The notes below the pieces were generated by a model. It did no database searches and was not told the origin of the DNA. It worked only from the letters and a program-made list of their open reading frames with translations. 64,000 nucleotides of DNA from positions 992,001 through 1,056,000 of the forward strand of contig OZ251484.1 in assembly GCA_965242665.1 (NCBI GenBank), given 5' to 3'. The stretch comes from VXLM01 sp965242665 (GTDB taxonomy: Bacteria > Chloroflexota > Dehalococcoidia > Lucifugimonadales > VXLM01). Position numbers and translations under genes: made by a program. Shown in pieces: positions 26,970-34,996 of the stretch. Position 1 is the first letter of the stretch. The number at the start of each line of letters is the position of its first letter.

Positions 26970-26976
26970 CGCGCAT

Positions 26977-27402
26977 ATGGTCGACAACCTGAGCCCTGAG
27001 GATCGCTCGCGGTGCATGTCTCGGATCCGCTCGCGTGACATGAAGCCTGAGATGGCGGTTCGCTCGATGGTGCACGGCCTAGGGTACCGATTTCGGCTGC
27101 ATCGGCGCGATCTAGCAGGCGCTCCAGACTTAGTTCTGCCGCGCCATCAGGCGGTAATCTTCGTAAACGGCTGCTTCTGGCACTGGCACCCCGATCCCCA
27201 CTGCCCGATTGCATGTCTGCCCAAGTCCAACATCGAATACTGGAAACCGAAACTGGAGCGAACGCGGATGAGAGACAAAGAGCATACAACGTCGCTCGAG
27301 TCCGATGGCTGGAGGGTCTTGACAGTATGGGAGTGCCAGCTGCGGAGCCCGGACGATGCACTTGAGTTGGTTCGCGGGTTTCTTGCCCCTCGCGGAGTCT
27401 GA
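26977..27402 (+). CDS. vsr: Very-short-patch-repair (Vsr) type endonuclease
   Basis: Vsr nicks next to T:G mismatches created by deamination of 5-methylcytosine. In ATPase-linked cassettes Vsr-like proteins are proposed to act as the restriction nuclease. The 141-residue product shows the family order: MSRIRSRDMKPEMAVRSMVHGLGYRFRLH, then the metal-binding Asp in GAPDLVLPRHQAVIFVNGCFWH and the zinc/His region HWHPDPHC, then WEC near the end. Motifs are complete. The start at 26977 begins MVDNLSPEDRSRCMSRI as in relatives; the frame upstream overlaps the previous gene in another phase. Confidence 0.92.
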   Translation: MVDNLSPEDRSRCMSRIRSRDMKPEMAVRSMVHGLGYRFRLHRRDLAGAPDLVLPRHQAVIFVNGCFWHWHPDPHCPIACLPKSNIEYWKPKLERTRMRDKEHTTSLESDGWRVLTVWECQLRSPDDALELVRGFLAPRGV

Positions 27403-27427
27403 ACTGCTCCGCCGTCCGACTGACTAC

Positions 27428-27898
27428 CTACCTACTCCGCGGTTCTTTGGAGACGCTCGATGAGCAGTCGGATGCCCTGGTGGACGCGGCGTTTACGGGT
27501 TCCAGCGACTTGCTTTCCTCAATACGGTCGACGAAACGCTTGCGGTTGGGAATGGTAAGGGCTTCGAATGCTTCGAAGGCTGTGCTGCCGGGAGGCATGG
27601 CATCTGCCAGGTCGCGGGGGATGGATATCTCCCACTCGGCGTAATCGCGCTCGATCGCAATGTCGACCACGTCCCCTATGCCGATGCACAGTTTCCTCCA
27701 AATGCGGCTGTAGATGAATAGCCGGTGCCTGCCGCGGCCGCGAGGGGCAATGTGGGAGCGAAACGCTTCGGATCCTATGACACCCTTGACGCGGATGTGC
27801 GTTTGGCCGCCGAGCGCGTGAGAGAATTCTTGGGGGACGTCGACGCATCGGTTGACACTGACGGCGTATATTCGCGCACGGAAGCGGCTTGCGGCCAC
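27428..27898 (-). CDS. DUF1905/YdeI-like protein with a C-terminal frameshift
   Basis: Residues 1-100 match DUF1905: VDVPQEFSHALGGQTHIRVKGVIG, FRSHIAPRGRGRHRLFI and IGIGDVVDIAIERDY, each in family order. The rest matches the OmdA/YdeI tail, LTIPNRKRFVDRIEESKSLE. At that point (near 27500) the frame goes on as PVNAASTRASD, whereas the neighbouring frame reads TRKRRVHQGIRLLIERLQRTAE to a stop at 27432, which is the expected ending. Losing one base from GAAACCC to GAACCC would explain it. The GTG start at 27898 has AGGAGG seven bases upstream. Function is unclear; family members have been linked to bacteriocin tolerance. Confidence 0.75.
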   Translation of the reverse strand: MAASRFRARIYAVSVNRCVDVPQEFSHALGGQTHIRVKGVIGSEAFRSHIAPRGRGRHRLFIYSRIWRKLCIGIGDVVDIAIERDYAEWEISIPRDLADAMPPGSTAFEAFEALTIPNRKRFVDRIEESKSLEPVNAASTRASDCSSSVSKEPRSR

Positions 27899-27927
27899 GC
27901 TCCAACCTCCTATGCGGCGGCCCGGCG

Positions 27928-29130
27928 TCAGGCGCCGGGGAGGGTTTTGACGATTCCTCGATGCTCGAGTGTTTCGATTTCGCCCGCCGTGTACTCGAAC
28001 TCGAGAAGCACCTCTCGGGTATGCTCCCCAAGTCGAGGAGGTGGACGGCGCACGGTTCCAGGCGTCTCGGAGAACTTGATCGGGATGCCGATGTTGCGGA
28101 TCGGACCGGCGGCAGGATGGTCGATCTCGACGACCATGTCTCTGGCAATGACCTGGGGGTCGGCGTAGACCTGTGCCATGTCGTTGATCGGACCGCAGGG
28201 GACGCCGGCGCAGTCGAGGACTTGGATCCAGTGCGCCGTGGTGCGCGTCGCCAAGGTTTCTGACAGGGTCTGTTCCAGAGCGGAACGATTCGCCATGCGG
28301 CCTGCATTCGAGGTGAACCGAGGATCGGAGAGCAGCTCCGCCCGCCCGACTGCGCCGCAAAGGCGCTCCCAGTTGCTCTGAGTAGCTCCGCCGATGGTGA
28401 GGTATCCGTCACTGGTTGGAAACGCCTGATAGGGAGCCGAAAGCTGGTGAGCAGATCCGTTCGGCCCGGGAGGCGCGCCGGTGGCGAAGTAGATGGCGGA
28501 CTCCCAAAGGGTGTACGCGACGCCGGCCTCCAACAAGGAGGAGTCGACGTGCTGTCCTCTACCGGTCTTGAGGCGGTTCACGTATGCGGAAAGGATGCCG
28601 AATGCCGTGAACAGACCCGCGTTGAGGTCGGTGATCGGCACGCTAACCTTCACAGGAGGTTGTGCCGGGTGTCCGGTTACGCCCATGATGCCGCTCATTC
28701 CCTGCGCCATGAGGTCGAAACCCGGCTTGTCCTTGTAAGGCCCGGTGCGGCCATAGCCTGTTATGCTGGCGTAGACGAGGGCGGGATTGATGGTTCGCAG
28801 GTCATCATAGCCGAGTCCGAATCCTTCGATGCGTCCGGGGCGAAGGTTTTGCACGAAGATGTCGGCTCTGCGCGCCAGACGGCGAACGATCTCTGCCCCT
28901 TCCGGTCTCTTGATGTCGATGACGACGCTGCGCTTGTTGCGCCCTATGTTGAGGAAGGCAGACGAGTCTCCATCTACGAAGGGGGGGCCCGAACGGCGGA
29001 TATCGTCCCCTCCGTCGGGCTTCTCGATCTTGATGACGTCCGCCCCCATATCGCCAAGCAACATGGTGCAGAACGGCCCCGCCATGATCTGGGTGACGTC
29101 GATTACTCGAACTCCGCTCAGTGGCTGCAC
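27928..29130 (-). CDS. CaiB/BaiF family CoA-transferase
   Basis: This family III CoA-transferase (400 residues) moves CoA between carboxylic acids. Seen: GVRVIDVTQIMAGPFCTMLLGDMGADVIKIE at the N terminus in its family form (shown as VIDVTQIMAGPFCTML), NKRSVVIDIKRPEG, ITGYGRTGPYKDKPGFDLMAQGMSGIM, and the catalytic Asp region in VPITDLNAGLFTAFGI. Length is typical. The substrate is unknown. It sits 15 bases after a Gfo/Idh gene and 29 before the YdeI-like gene in a minus-strand run. Confidence 0.9.
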   Translation of the reverse strand: MQPLSGVRVIDVTQIMAGPFCTMLLGDMGADVIKIEKPDGGDDIRRSGPPFVDGDSSAFLNIGRNKRSVVIDIKRPEGAEIVRRLARRADIFVQNLRPGRIEGFGLGYDDLRTINPALVYASITGYGRTGPYKDKPGFDLMAQGMSGIMGVTGHPAQPPVKVSVPITDLNAGLFTAFGILSAYVNRLKTGRGQHVDSSLLEAGVAYTLWESAIYFATGAPPGPNGSAHQLSAPYQAFPTSDGYLTIGGATQSNWERLCGAVGRAELLSDPRFTSNAGRMANRSALEQTLSETLATRTTAHWIQVLDCAGVPCGPINDMAQVYADPQVIARDMVVEIDHPAAGPIRNIGIPIKFSETPGTVRRPPPRLGEHTREVLLEFEYTAGEIETLEHRGIVKTLPGA

Positions 29131-29145
29131 GATTGCTCCAACGCC

Positions 29146-30180
29146 TTATAACGGCAACTGCACCGTCTCGCCTGTCCGCGCGCTGCGCTCCACGGCCTCG
29201 GTAAACTCCATGTACCGCACGCCCTGCTCGAACGTGACCCGCTCCATTGGACGCTCCCCTCGAATGGCGGCGACGAACTCGGCGGCGATGCCATGTACGA
29301 CATCACCCTTCGACGGCGTCTCTATCTTCTGGAATTCGGACTCTCCCCGGCGTGCACCCAACAGCGTCTCGGCGTAGCCGTCGGTTCTTAGCGTCGCCTC
29401 GCTGCCGAAGAACCAAACGCCCTCTTCCGCATGACCGGTCACTTGGCTAAACCGCATGTGGAAGGGTACTCCGCGCGCCATTTCTCCAATGACCTCGACA
29501 TGATCCGGAACGGTTACGACCTTCGCCTGCCCGTCCGGTGCGCGCCGACGAGGGACGTTCACCTTGGAGACGGCCATCACGCTGGCAATCGGGCCAACGA
29601 TGCGGTCGAGAGCCTCTGCGACCATCCCAATTTCAAGAGCGTTGACTCCGCTGACCTCACGGTCGAGCCTCCAAAAGAACGGCGCGTCAGGATCGACGAA
29701 TCCGCTCCCCGAAACCACATCGACGGCGAGCAAGTCGCCAAACCAGCCGTCGGCAAGGAGCCGCTCGATCGTCTGCCCGCCCGCTCCCAATCGAGACGTC
29801 GGCACCAGCGCAGTAACGAGATCTGGGTGCTGCCTCGACGCGTCGAGCATCTGGCGCGCCTCGCCCGCGTCCATGGCCATGCGCGATTGGCAGAGCACGT
29901 GCTTTCCCGCTTGAAGAGCCGCGATGGCGACGGGCATGTGCAGGTAGGGCCACGTGCCAATGAAGACGGCGTTCGTGTCTCCTGCCCCGACCAGATCCGT
30001 CCACGAGTCGTAGACCTTTGGGATACCCAACCGTCTTGCGGCGCGCTGGGACGACTCGCGGGTGCGGTTGGACACACTCACCACGTCGACGCCGTCGATG
30101 CTCGCAAATTGAGGGATATGGGTCTCGATCGCGCTGGAGCCCGCCCCAACGACTCCCACTCGGACTGTATGATTCTGCAT
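29146..30180 (-). CDS. Gfo/Idh/MocA family oxidoreductase
   Basis: This NAD(P)-dependent dehydrogenase-family protein (344 residues) begins VRVGVVGAGSSAIETHIPQF, a Rossmann glycine motif. In place of the usual EKP motif it has VLCQSRMAMDAGEARQML: the lysine of EKP is not in its expected place (CQSRMA). Family activity often depends on that lysine, so the substrate or chemistry may differ. The ATG at 30180 is used; the open frame to 30345 lacks family similarity. It lies 28 bases after the nitroreductase gene. Confidence 0.82.
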   Translation of the reverse strand: MQNHTVRVGVVGAGSSAIETHIPQFASIDGVDVVSVSNRTRESSQRAARRLGIPKVYDSWTDLVGAGDTNAVFIGTWPYLHMPVAIAALQAGKHVLCQSRMAMDAGEARQMLDASRQHPDLVTALVPTSRLGAGGQTIERLLADGWFGDLLAVDVVSGSGFVDPDAPFFWRLDREVSGVNALEIGMVAEALDRIVGPIASVMAVSKVNVPRRRAPDGQAKVVTVPDHVEVIGEMARGVPFHMRFSQVTGHAEEGVWFFGSEATLRTDGYAETLLGARRGESEFQKIETPSKGDVVHGIAAEFVAAIRGERPMERVTFEQGVRYMEFTEAVERSARTGETVQLPL

Positions 30181-30208
30181 GGATGCTACCAATGGATGAT
30201 ATCGTCCT

Positions 30209-30880
30209 TCATGTTTCGGCGCAGGCGCTGCCAGACCGCGCGGGTGGGCGTTTCTCCGCGCCCGCCCATCGGTCGAAGTAGGTAACGTCTGCGACCGGTC
30301 TACGCCGGCTCCCTCCAAACCGCTCTTCCGGGGATGGATGGCCAAGAGGGATGAGCGCTGCCGTCTGCACGTTCACGGGGATGTCAAGCAGAGACTTGAT
30401 CTCGTCCTCGAACACCGTGTGCACCGTCGTCAAGGTCGTGCCAAGTCCGAGCGCACGCGCGGCCAACATCAGGTTTTGGACGGCCGGATAGATAGAAGAT
30501 CCGGTGACGAGGGTGCTCGTCCGGGCGGCCTCATCGGTCGGGTGTTCGATACATGCGACGATGAGAACCGGGGCGTCGCCCATGTGAGAGGCCAGGTGGG
30601 CAACGGACGCGTTGACCTTCTTGGACAGACCAGCAATTGGTTCCTGGCCGATGCCCGCCAATTCGCAGGCCTGCCGATAGTAGTCTCCAATCTGGCGCTT
30701 GGTCTCGGGGTCGCGGACGACGACGAAGCGCCAAGGCTGCCGATTGCGCCCACTGGGCGCGCGGACGGCCGCCTCTAGGATGCGGTGAACGGCCTCATCC
30801 GATACCGCATCGCCCGTAAAGCGGCGAATTGCGCGCTGCGTGTCGATGGCGTCGAACAAGGATATGGTTGGAGTCTGCAT
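30209..30880 (-). CDS. Nitroreductase family protein
   Basis: This FMN-dependent nitroreductase-fold protein (223 residues) contains AIDTQRAIRRFTGDAVSDEAVHRILEAAVRAPSGRNRQPWRFVVV in family order, of which RAIRRF and APSGRNRQPWRF bind FMN. AALIPLGHP near the end is the usual second FMN segment. Substrates of the family range from nitro-compounds to iodotyrosine and flavin itself, so none is assigned. The ATG at 30880 fits the family N terminus. It is the first gene of a four-gene minus-strand run after leuD. Confidence 0.87.
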   Translation of the reverse strand: MQTPTISLFDAIDTQRAIRRFTGDAVSDEAVHRILEAAVRAPSGRNRQPWRFVVVRDPETKRQIGDYYRQACELAGIGQEPIAGLSKKVNASVAHLASHMGDAPVLIVACIEHPTDEAARTSTLVTGSSIYPAVQNLMLAARALGLGTTLTTVHTVFEDEIKSLLDIPVNVQTAALIPLGHPSPEERFGGSRRRPVADVTYFDRWAGAEKRPPARSGSACAET

Positions 30881-30967
30881 GTCGAATGTCAGGATACCAT
30901 ACCGCGCGGCGTCTAGCCGAACACTCTGATCCTCCAGTTGCCGCACTCGGACCGGCTGCGCCGGCGC

Positions 30968-31561
30968 CTACAGGCCCCGCGCGCACTCATACGCGGCGAT
31001 CTTGTCCTCGTGCCGCAGCGTGAGGCCAATATCGTCCAGGCCGTTCAGGAGCTTGTACTTGGCGAACTCGTCGATATCGAATTCTGCGGAGATCCCCTCG
31101 GATTCGTCCCAGACACGCTGATTCTCGAGACCGACGCTCAGACGATACCCAGGGTTGGACTGGGCGGCGTCCATGATCCGGCGCACATCGACGTCTGGCA
31201 GAGTCACGAGGAGGATGCCGTTTTGCAGGGAGTTGCTGGCGAATATGTCCGCGAAGCTGGGCGCGATGATGCAGCGAAACCCGTAGTCGAGAAGGGCCCA
31301 CGGGGCATGTTCGCGCGACGACCCCGACCCGAAGTTCCTGCCCGCCACGAGGATGGACGCATCCTCGTATCCTGGCTTGTTCAACTCGAAGTCGAGGTTG
31401 AGGGAGCCATCCTCGCGAAAGCGCCATTTATGGAAGAGAAACTGTCCAAACCCCGTCCGTTCGATCCGCTTGAGGAACTGCGCGGGAACTATCTGGTCGG
31501 TGTCGACGTCTACGCGGTCCATCGGCGCGACGACGCCGGTCATTCGTGTGAAGGGTTGCAT
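30968..31561 (-). CDS. leuD: 3-isopropylmalate dehydratase small subunit (LeuD)
   Basis: LeuD pairs with LeuC to isomerise 2- to 3-isopropylmalate in leucine synthesis. The 196-residue product has DVDTDQIVPAQFL, the swivel-domain signature VAGRNFGSGSSREHAPWAL and IIAPSFADIFASNSLQNG. The start at 31561 has GGGAGG upstream; the longer frame to 31723 reads into a repeat. leuCD are normally adjacent, but here nearly 6 kb of McrBC genes and repeats separate leuC (ends at 37465) from leuD. A promoter-like pair directly upstream may give leuD its own expression. Confidence 0.94.
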   Translation of the reverse strand: MQPFTRMTGVVAPMDRVDVDTDQIVPAQFLKRIERTGFGQFLFHKWRFREDGSLNLDFELNKPGYEDASILVAGRNFGSGSSREHAPWALLDYGFRCIIAPSFADIFASNSLQNGILLVTLPDVDVRRIMDAAQSNPGYRLSVGLENQRVWDESEGISAEFDIDEFAKYKLLNGLDDIGLTLRHEDKIAAYECARGL

Positions 31562-31573
31562 ATGCTTCCTCCC

Positions 31574-31603
31574 ATTGTACTGCGCTCCAATTCGCCGATG
31601 CAA
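31574..31603 (-). promoter_or_regulatory. Promoter-like site directly upstream of leuD
   Basis: On the minus strand TTGCAT (31603-31598), 18 bases and TACAAT (31579-31574) resemble a sigma-70 promoter. The -10 is only 12 bases from the leuD ATG, so the leader would be very short and would leave out most of the GGGAGG. Either the start point is unusual or the match is chance. Confidence 0.4.
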
Positions 31604-31671
31604 CACGCCAAACGCACCTTTACCGTTTACTTTTGCGGCATGGATTGCGCCCGGGGCCCGCAACAGGTCGG

Positions 31672-31998
31672 ACCCTCCGTCATTCCCGAACCCGCCTCCG
31701 TCATTCCCACCAGGTCTCGTCATTCCCGCACCCGTCTACATCATTCCCACACCCGTCTACATCATTCCCACACCCGCCTCCGTCATTCCCGCACCCGTCT
31801 ACATCATTCCCACACCCGCCTACATCATTCCCACACCCGCCTCCGTCATTCCCACCAGTCCCCGTCATCCCCACACCCTCCCACGTCATTCCCACAACCT
31901 CCCACGTCATTCCCACCGAGTCCCGTCATTCCCGCAACCTCCCACGTCATTCCCGCAACCTCCCACGTCATTCCCGCGTAGGCGGGAATCTCCCGTCG
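31672..31998. repeat. 21-bp tandem repeat array between mcrC and leuD
   Basis: About 15 degenerate copies of a 21-base unit (CATTCCCACACCCGTCTACAT and variants such as CATTCCCGCAACCTCCCACGT) end in the palindrome ATTCCCGCGTAGGCGGGAAT at about 31970-31990. Because 21 is a multiple of three, every frame is open and encodes a seven-residue repeat; these frames are not genes. The stretch from 31620 to 31650 also resembles the interior of the MITE-like element (GGCATGGATTG). This array fills the 448-base gap between mcrC and leuD. Confidence 0.85.
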
Positions 31999-32009
31999 CG
32001 CAATGGATC

Positions 32010-33230
32010 TCAGGCCGCCTGAGCTTGGCGGCCCTGTTCTTGCAACCTACGGACATGCCCGGCCAGCTCCCGAACCCGCCCGCGCAGATCCTCAATGCTC
32101 CCACACAGATCGAGCGCGGCAACCTCCAACGTCTTGTCCGCGTGTACCACCCGATACTCGGTCGGCTTCCTCTCCCCCTTTGCGTACACCAGCAGCCCGC
32201 CCGGCAAATCGAGCGCGGTCGCATACGCCAACAGCTGGTACAAGTCCGCGTTGGGAACCTTCCCGCCGTCGATCCGCTTGTACTTGGCGTCCCCCACGAA
32301 CAGGCAGACCGCACCCTCCCACCACGACAAGTCCGGCTCGAGCCCAACTTCCTTGCTCTCATCAAGATAAATGGATCGGCGTATCTCATTGTCCGAACAG
32401 AACGTGCGCTCCGATACTCCCAGCTCCTCCCGCAGGGCCAGAGTCACGAAATCCTGGAACACCTGGTTCATATCTATCATGAACCCCCTCGCCCGCACGC
32501 CGCCGCGCTCGGCCTCGTATGTCCAGTGCCGCAGAATCAGCCGCGACAACCCCACGACCTCGCGGTAATGCCCGTTGAGCCGGCCAAACTCGACCTCCGG
32601 AATCTCCTTCGGAGAATACCGCACAGCCGACACGTCCCCCAACGTCGCCGCTATCCACCCCAACCCTTCCCTCGAACGCGCGGACCGAATCCGCATCCGC
32701 CCCAGCAGCGCGCCCGCCGCCTTCACCAGCCGGTTCTCCAAGATGTCGTCCGTGAAATCGTCGTAGCGCACCTCGATAGGCACGCCGACGCCGAACCGCC
32801 GCCTAATCTGCTCCGCAACCATGATCCGACCCCGAACCGTGTGCAGCGCCTCCTCTTCCGTCCGATACCCATGCAGCACTCCCCGCGCAAACGCACGCCG
32901 CGCCGCCGACCCCAACGCAAGAGCCAGTATCTCTATCAGGGTATCCGCCTCCGGGTACTCGAACCCCTTTTCCTGCAGCTTGAACGCCCCCATCGCATAC
33001 GACGCCAAGTACAGCACCCGCCCAATCTTCAGCTTGGGCCGAATCACCACGGACAACCCACCAACCTCCATCGCGCCGATAGTCGATCCCGGCGTCAGAT
33101 GATACGCCCCCTCCGAGCCCTCGGCCGGCTCGACAGAGACCCTACCAGCCTCACGCAACACGTCTCGCTCCTGGGCCGAAAGCGGGTACGGCTCGCTCCG
33201 CTTATACTCACACAGATCGATCTCACGCAT
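32010..33230 (-). CDS. mcrC: McrC-type restriction endonuclease subunit
   Basis: McrC is the nuclease partner of the McrB GTPase in modification-dependent restriction. The 406-residue product has a C-terminal PD-(D/E)xK core, GLEPDLSWWEGAVCLFVGDAKYKRI, whose D, D-x-K residues are intact. The N-terminal part contains IRPKLKIGRVLYLASYAMG, typical of the McrBC 5-methylcytosine restriction component. The start at 33230 overlaps the mcrB stop by eight bases, so the two are coupled. The frame runs on to 33374 inside mcrB and that part is discarded. Confidence 0.9.
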   Translation of the reverse strand: MREIDLCEYKRSEPYPLSAQERDVLREAGRVSVEPAEGSEGAYHLTPGSTIGAMEVGGLSVVIRPKLKIGRVLYLASYAMGAFKLQEKGFEYPEADTLIEILALALGSAARRAFARGVLHGYRTEEEALHTVRGRIMVAEQIRRRFGVGVPIEVRYDDFTDDILENRLVKAAGALLGRMRIRSARSREGLGWIAATLGDVSAVRYSPKEIPEVEFGRLNGHYREVVGLSRLILRHWTYEAERGGVRARGFMIDMNQVFQDFVTLALREELGVSERTFCSDNEIRRSIYLDESKEVGLEPDLSWWEGAVCLFVGDAKYKRIDGGKVPNADLYQLLAYATALDLPGGLLVYAKGERKPTEYRVVHADKTLEVAALDLCGSIEDLRGRVRELAGHVRRLQEQGRQAQAA

Positions 33231-34890
33231 CGTCCGACTCATCCGTGGACTCACCATCTCTGCCGTCCTCCTCAACCTCGTCCGGCGTGCCGCCGCGGTC
33301 AACGCTCCCCCGCAGCTTGTCGAAACCGAACTCGCCCAACCGCTCCGTCTGCCCGTACAGACGCTCCTCCACATAGGGCAGGACGTTGTGCTCCCATATC
33401 CGACTGGCCTTCTCCTCGTCCAACCTCTCCTTCATCAGGTAGCTCGGCCCGATGGCGGCCTCCCTGCCTTCTATCTTGCCCCCAAACGACTCGTTAGCCT
33501 TGTCCACGACGTCGGCTACCCACGCCATCTCCGGGTTTTTCACCTCCAGCCACCGCCTGAGCAATCCCTCGACCGGCTCCTTGTCCGGGTGGAATTCCAC
33601 GAAGTAGAACCGACGCCGCAACGCCAAGTCCACCAAAGCGATGGAACGGTCTGCCGTGTTCATCGTGCCGATGATGTACAGGTTCTTCGGCATGTCGAAC
33701 GTCTCGCCCGACTCCGAATACAGGAGACCCATCTTCTCGTCCCGGTACTCGAGCAGGAAGTACAGCTCCCCAAACACCTTTGCGAGGTTCCCACGGTTGA
33801 TCTCGTCGATCACGAGGAAGTGCTTCGCATCCGGCTCCTGCCGCGCCATCTCGGCCATTTCCAGCAGAGGCCCGTTCTTCATCTTGAATCCGGGCTGCCC
33901 ATCATTCAGACTCGGACGGAACCCCTGCACGAAGTCCTCATACGCATACGACGGATGAAACTGCACCAGCCGCACCCGCTCCTCCGACCCCGCTAGGCAA
34001 GCTGCCAGCTTCTTGGCCGTATAGGTCTTCCCAGTCCCCGGCGGCCCCTGGAAGATGACCTGCAGCTTGTCTTCAAGCAGCTGCTCGATACGCTCGAGGA
34101 ACTCCACGGGGAACATGAGCTCGTCGGCAAGCTCTCGCAACGACACCGTCTCCGGTGCCGTCACCTCTTCTTCAGAACCATCGTCTTCCGAATTCTGGTT
34201 TCTTGGAAATCTTTCGTTTTCGTACTTGTATGACCACACGACCGACTGCGCTTCAAGTCGGTTGCTTGGCCCGGCAAGACCCAGGGCGGCCGCTCGCTCG
34301 ACGAGCTTGTCGAGAAACTCCAGCGCGTGTTTGTACGTGTCTGCCTCGTCTGCCCCTTTGGGAGGCATAGGATGCCCCGTGCGCTTGTACGCATTCCTGA
34401 ATTCCGTCGTCTTGAACGGCGGGTACTCCAAGGGATCAAGCGCCATCAGGAGCGCAGCGATCAACCTCAACCTCGTTCCCGTTCCCTTGAAGTTGTCATG
34501 GTATGACGGGCCCGGTAGGTACGGTGGTTGCACGCGAGGAACGAATTCTCTGATCCGGTCAAGGATGATCCGGTCATTGATCGGCGTGTCGTCCTCGGCC
34601 CAGAGCGCCTGCATGGCACCCAACGCGTCATCCGGACTACCATCGACCCAAGTAGAGAGCACGCCTTCGTCGCGCCAGTCAACGAGATTGTTGTAATTCC
34701 TGCGATACACAGGCTTTAGAATTTCGCGCCAGTCGCTTGCGCCAGTGAGCACCGCATCCCGCGCCTCCGCAATCTTCTCAGCGATGCGGAGCTTGTACTC
34801 CATCTCATCCTCGTCAAGCCCTCCGGAGGTGATATACCTCTGCGGCCACGTCACGTACTCGTCCAACGTCATGATTTCGTTCTCAGCCAT
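33223..34890 (-). CDS. mcrB: McrB-type AAA+ GTPase
   Basis: This protein (555 residues) has an N-terminal domain of about 225 residues, an acidic linker, and an AAA+ motor with Walker A GPPGTGKTYTAKKLA (282 onward), Walker B HFLVIDEINRGNLAKVFGE and the sensor segment GTMNTADRSIALVDLALRRRF. The MNTADRS motif is the McrB GTPase signature. The N-terminal domain should choose the DNA target; it is not the E. coli McrB methylcytosine domain by eye. GGAGGAGAAAGC precedes the ATG. Two further genes (35996-36655, 36751-37389) repeat only its first ~225 residues. Confidence 0.92.
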   Translation of the reverse strand: MAENEIMTLDEYVTWPQRYITSGGLDEDEMEYKLRIAEKIAEARDAVLTGASDWREILKPVYRRNYNNLVDWRDEGVLSTWVDGSPDDALGAMQALWAEDDTPINDRIILDRIREFVPRVQPPYLPGPSYHDNFKGTGTRLRLIAALLMALDPLEYPPFKTTEFRNAYKRTGHPMPPKGADEADTYKHALEFLDKLVERAAALGLAGPSNRLEAQSVVWSYKYENERFPRNQNSEDDGSEEEVTAPETVSLRELADELMFPVEFLERIEQLLEDKLQVIFQGPPGTGKTYTAKKLAACLAGSEERVRLVQFHPSYAYEDFVQGFRPSLNDGQPGFKMKNGPLLEMAEMARQEPDAKHFLVIDEINRGNLAKVFGELYFLLEYRDEKMGLLYSESGETFDMPKNLYIIGTMNTADRSIALVDLALRRRFYFVEFHPDKEPVEGLLRRWLEVKNPEMAWVADVVDKANESFGGKIEGREAAIGPSYLMKERLDEEKASRIWEHNVLPYVEERLYGQTERLGEFGFDKLRGSVDRGGTPDEVEEDGRDGESTDESDDA

Positions 34891-34996
34891 GCTTTCTCCT
34901 CCGTTCTGTCGAATTGCGGTTTGGGGCTTCTCGGGTACCTATGGGGGAGTGAGTATACCATTTCCACTCCCCTAATGTCCACGAAGTGGCCCGCGA
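34891..34996 (-). repeat. Duplicated leuC 3' end plus mcrB leader (copy R3, left part)
   Basis: From the mcrB ribosome site upward this segment matches the region downstream of leuC (37390-37502): CTCCTCCGTTCTGTCGAATT, a divergent middle, then the reverse of the leuC codons for GHFVDIREW. The match stops at the border of the MITE-like element and resumes on its other side at 35941-35992. A related 36656-36790 copy lies in front of the second mcrB-like gene. Confidence 0.75.
34952..34960 (-). promoter_or_regulatory. Extended -10 site in the mcrB leader
   Basis: On the minus strand the segment reads TGGTATACT, an extended -10 match 62 bases upstream of the mcrB ATG. The other two copies of the leader lack it: the matching bases after GAGTGGAA read GTAGTACGC behind leuC and GTAGCGCAC in the second copy. 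The promoter appears to have arisen by mutation at the former leuC stop codon. Confidence 0.4.

Noticed and set aside
31672..31998. CRISPR array
   Set aside because: There are no unique spacers; units are contiguous degenerate 21-mers and no cas genes are near.
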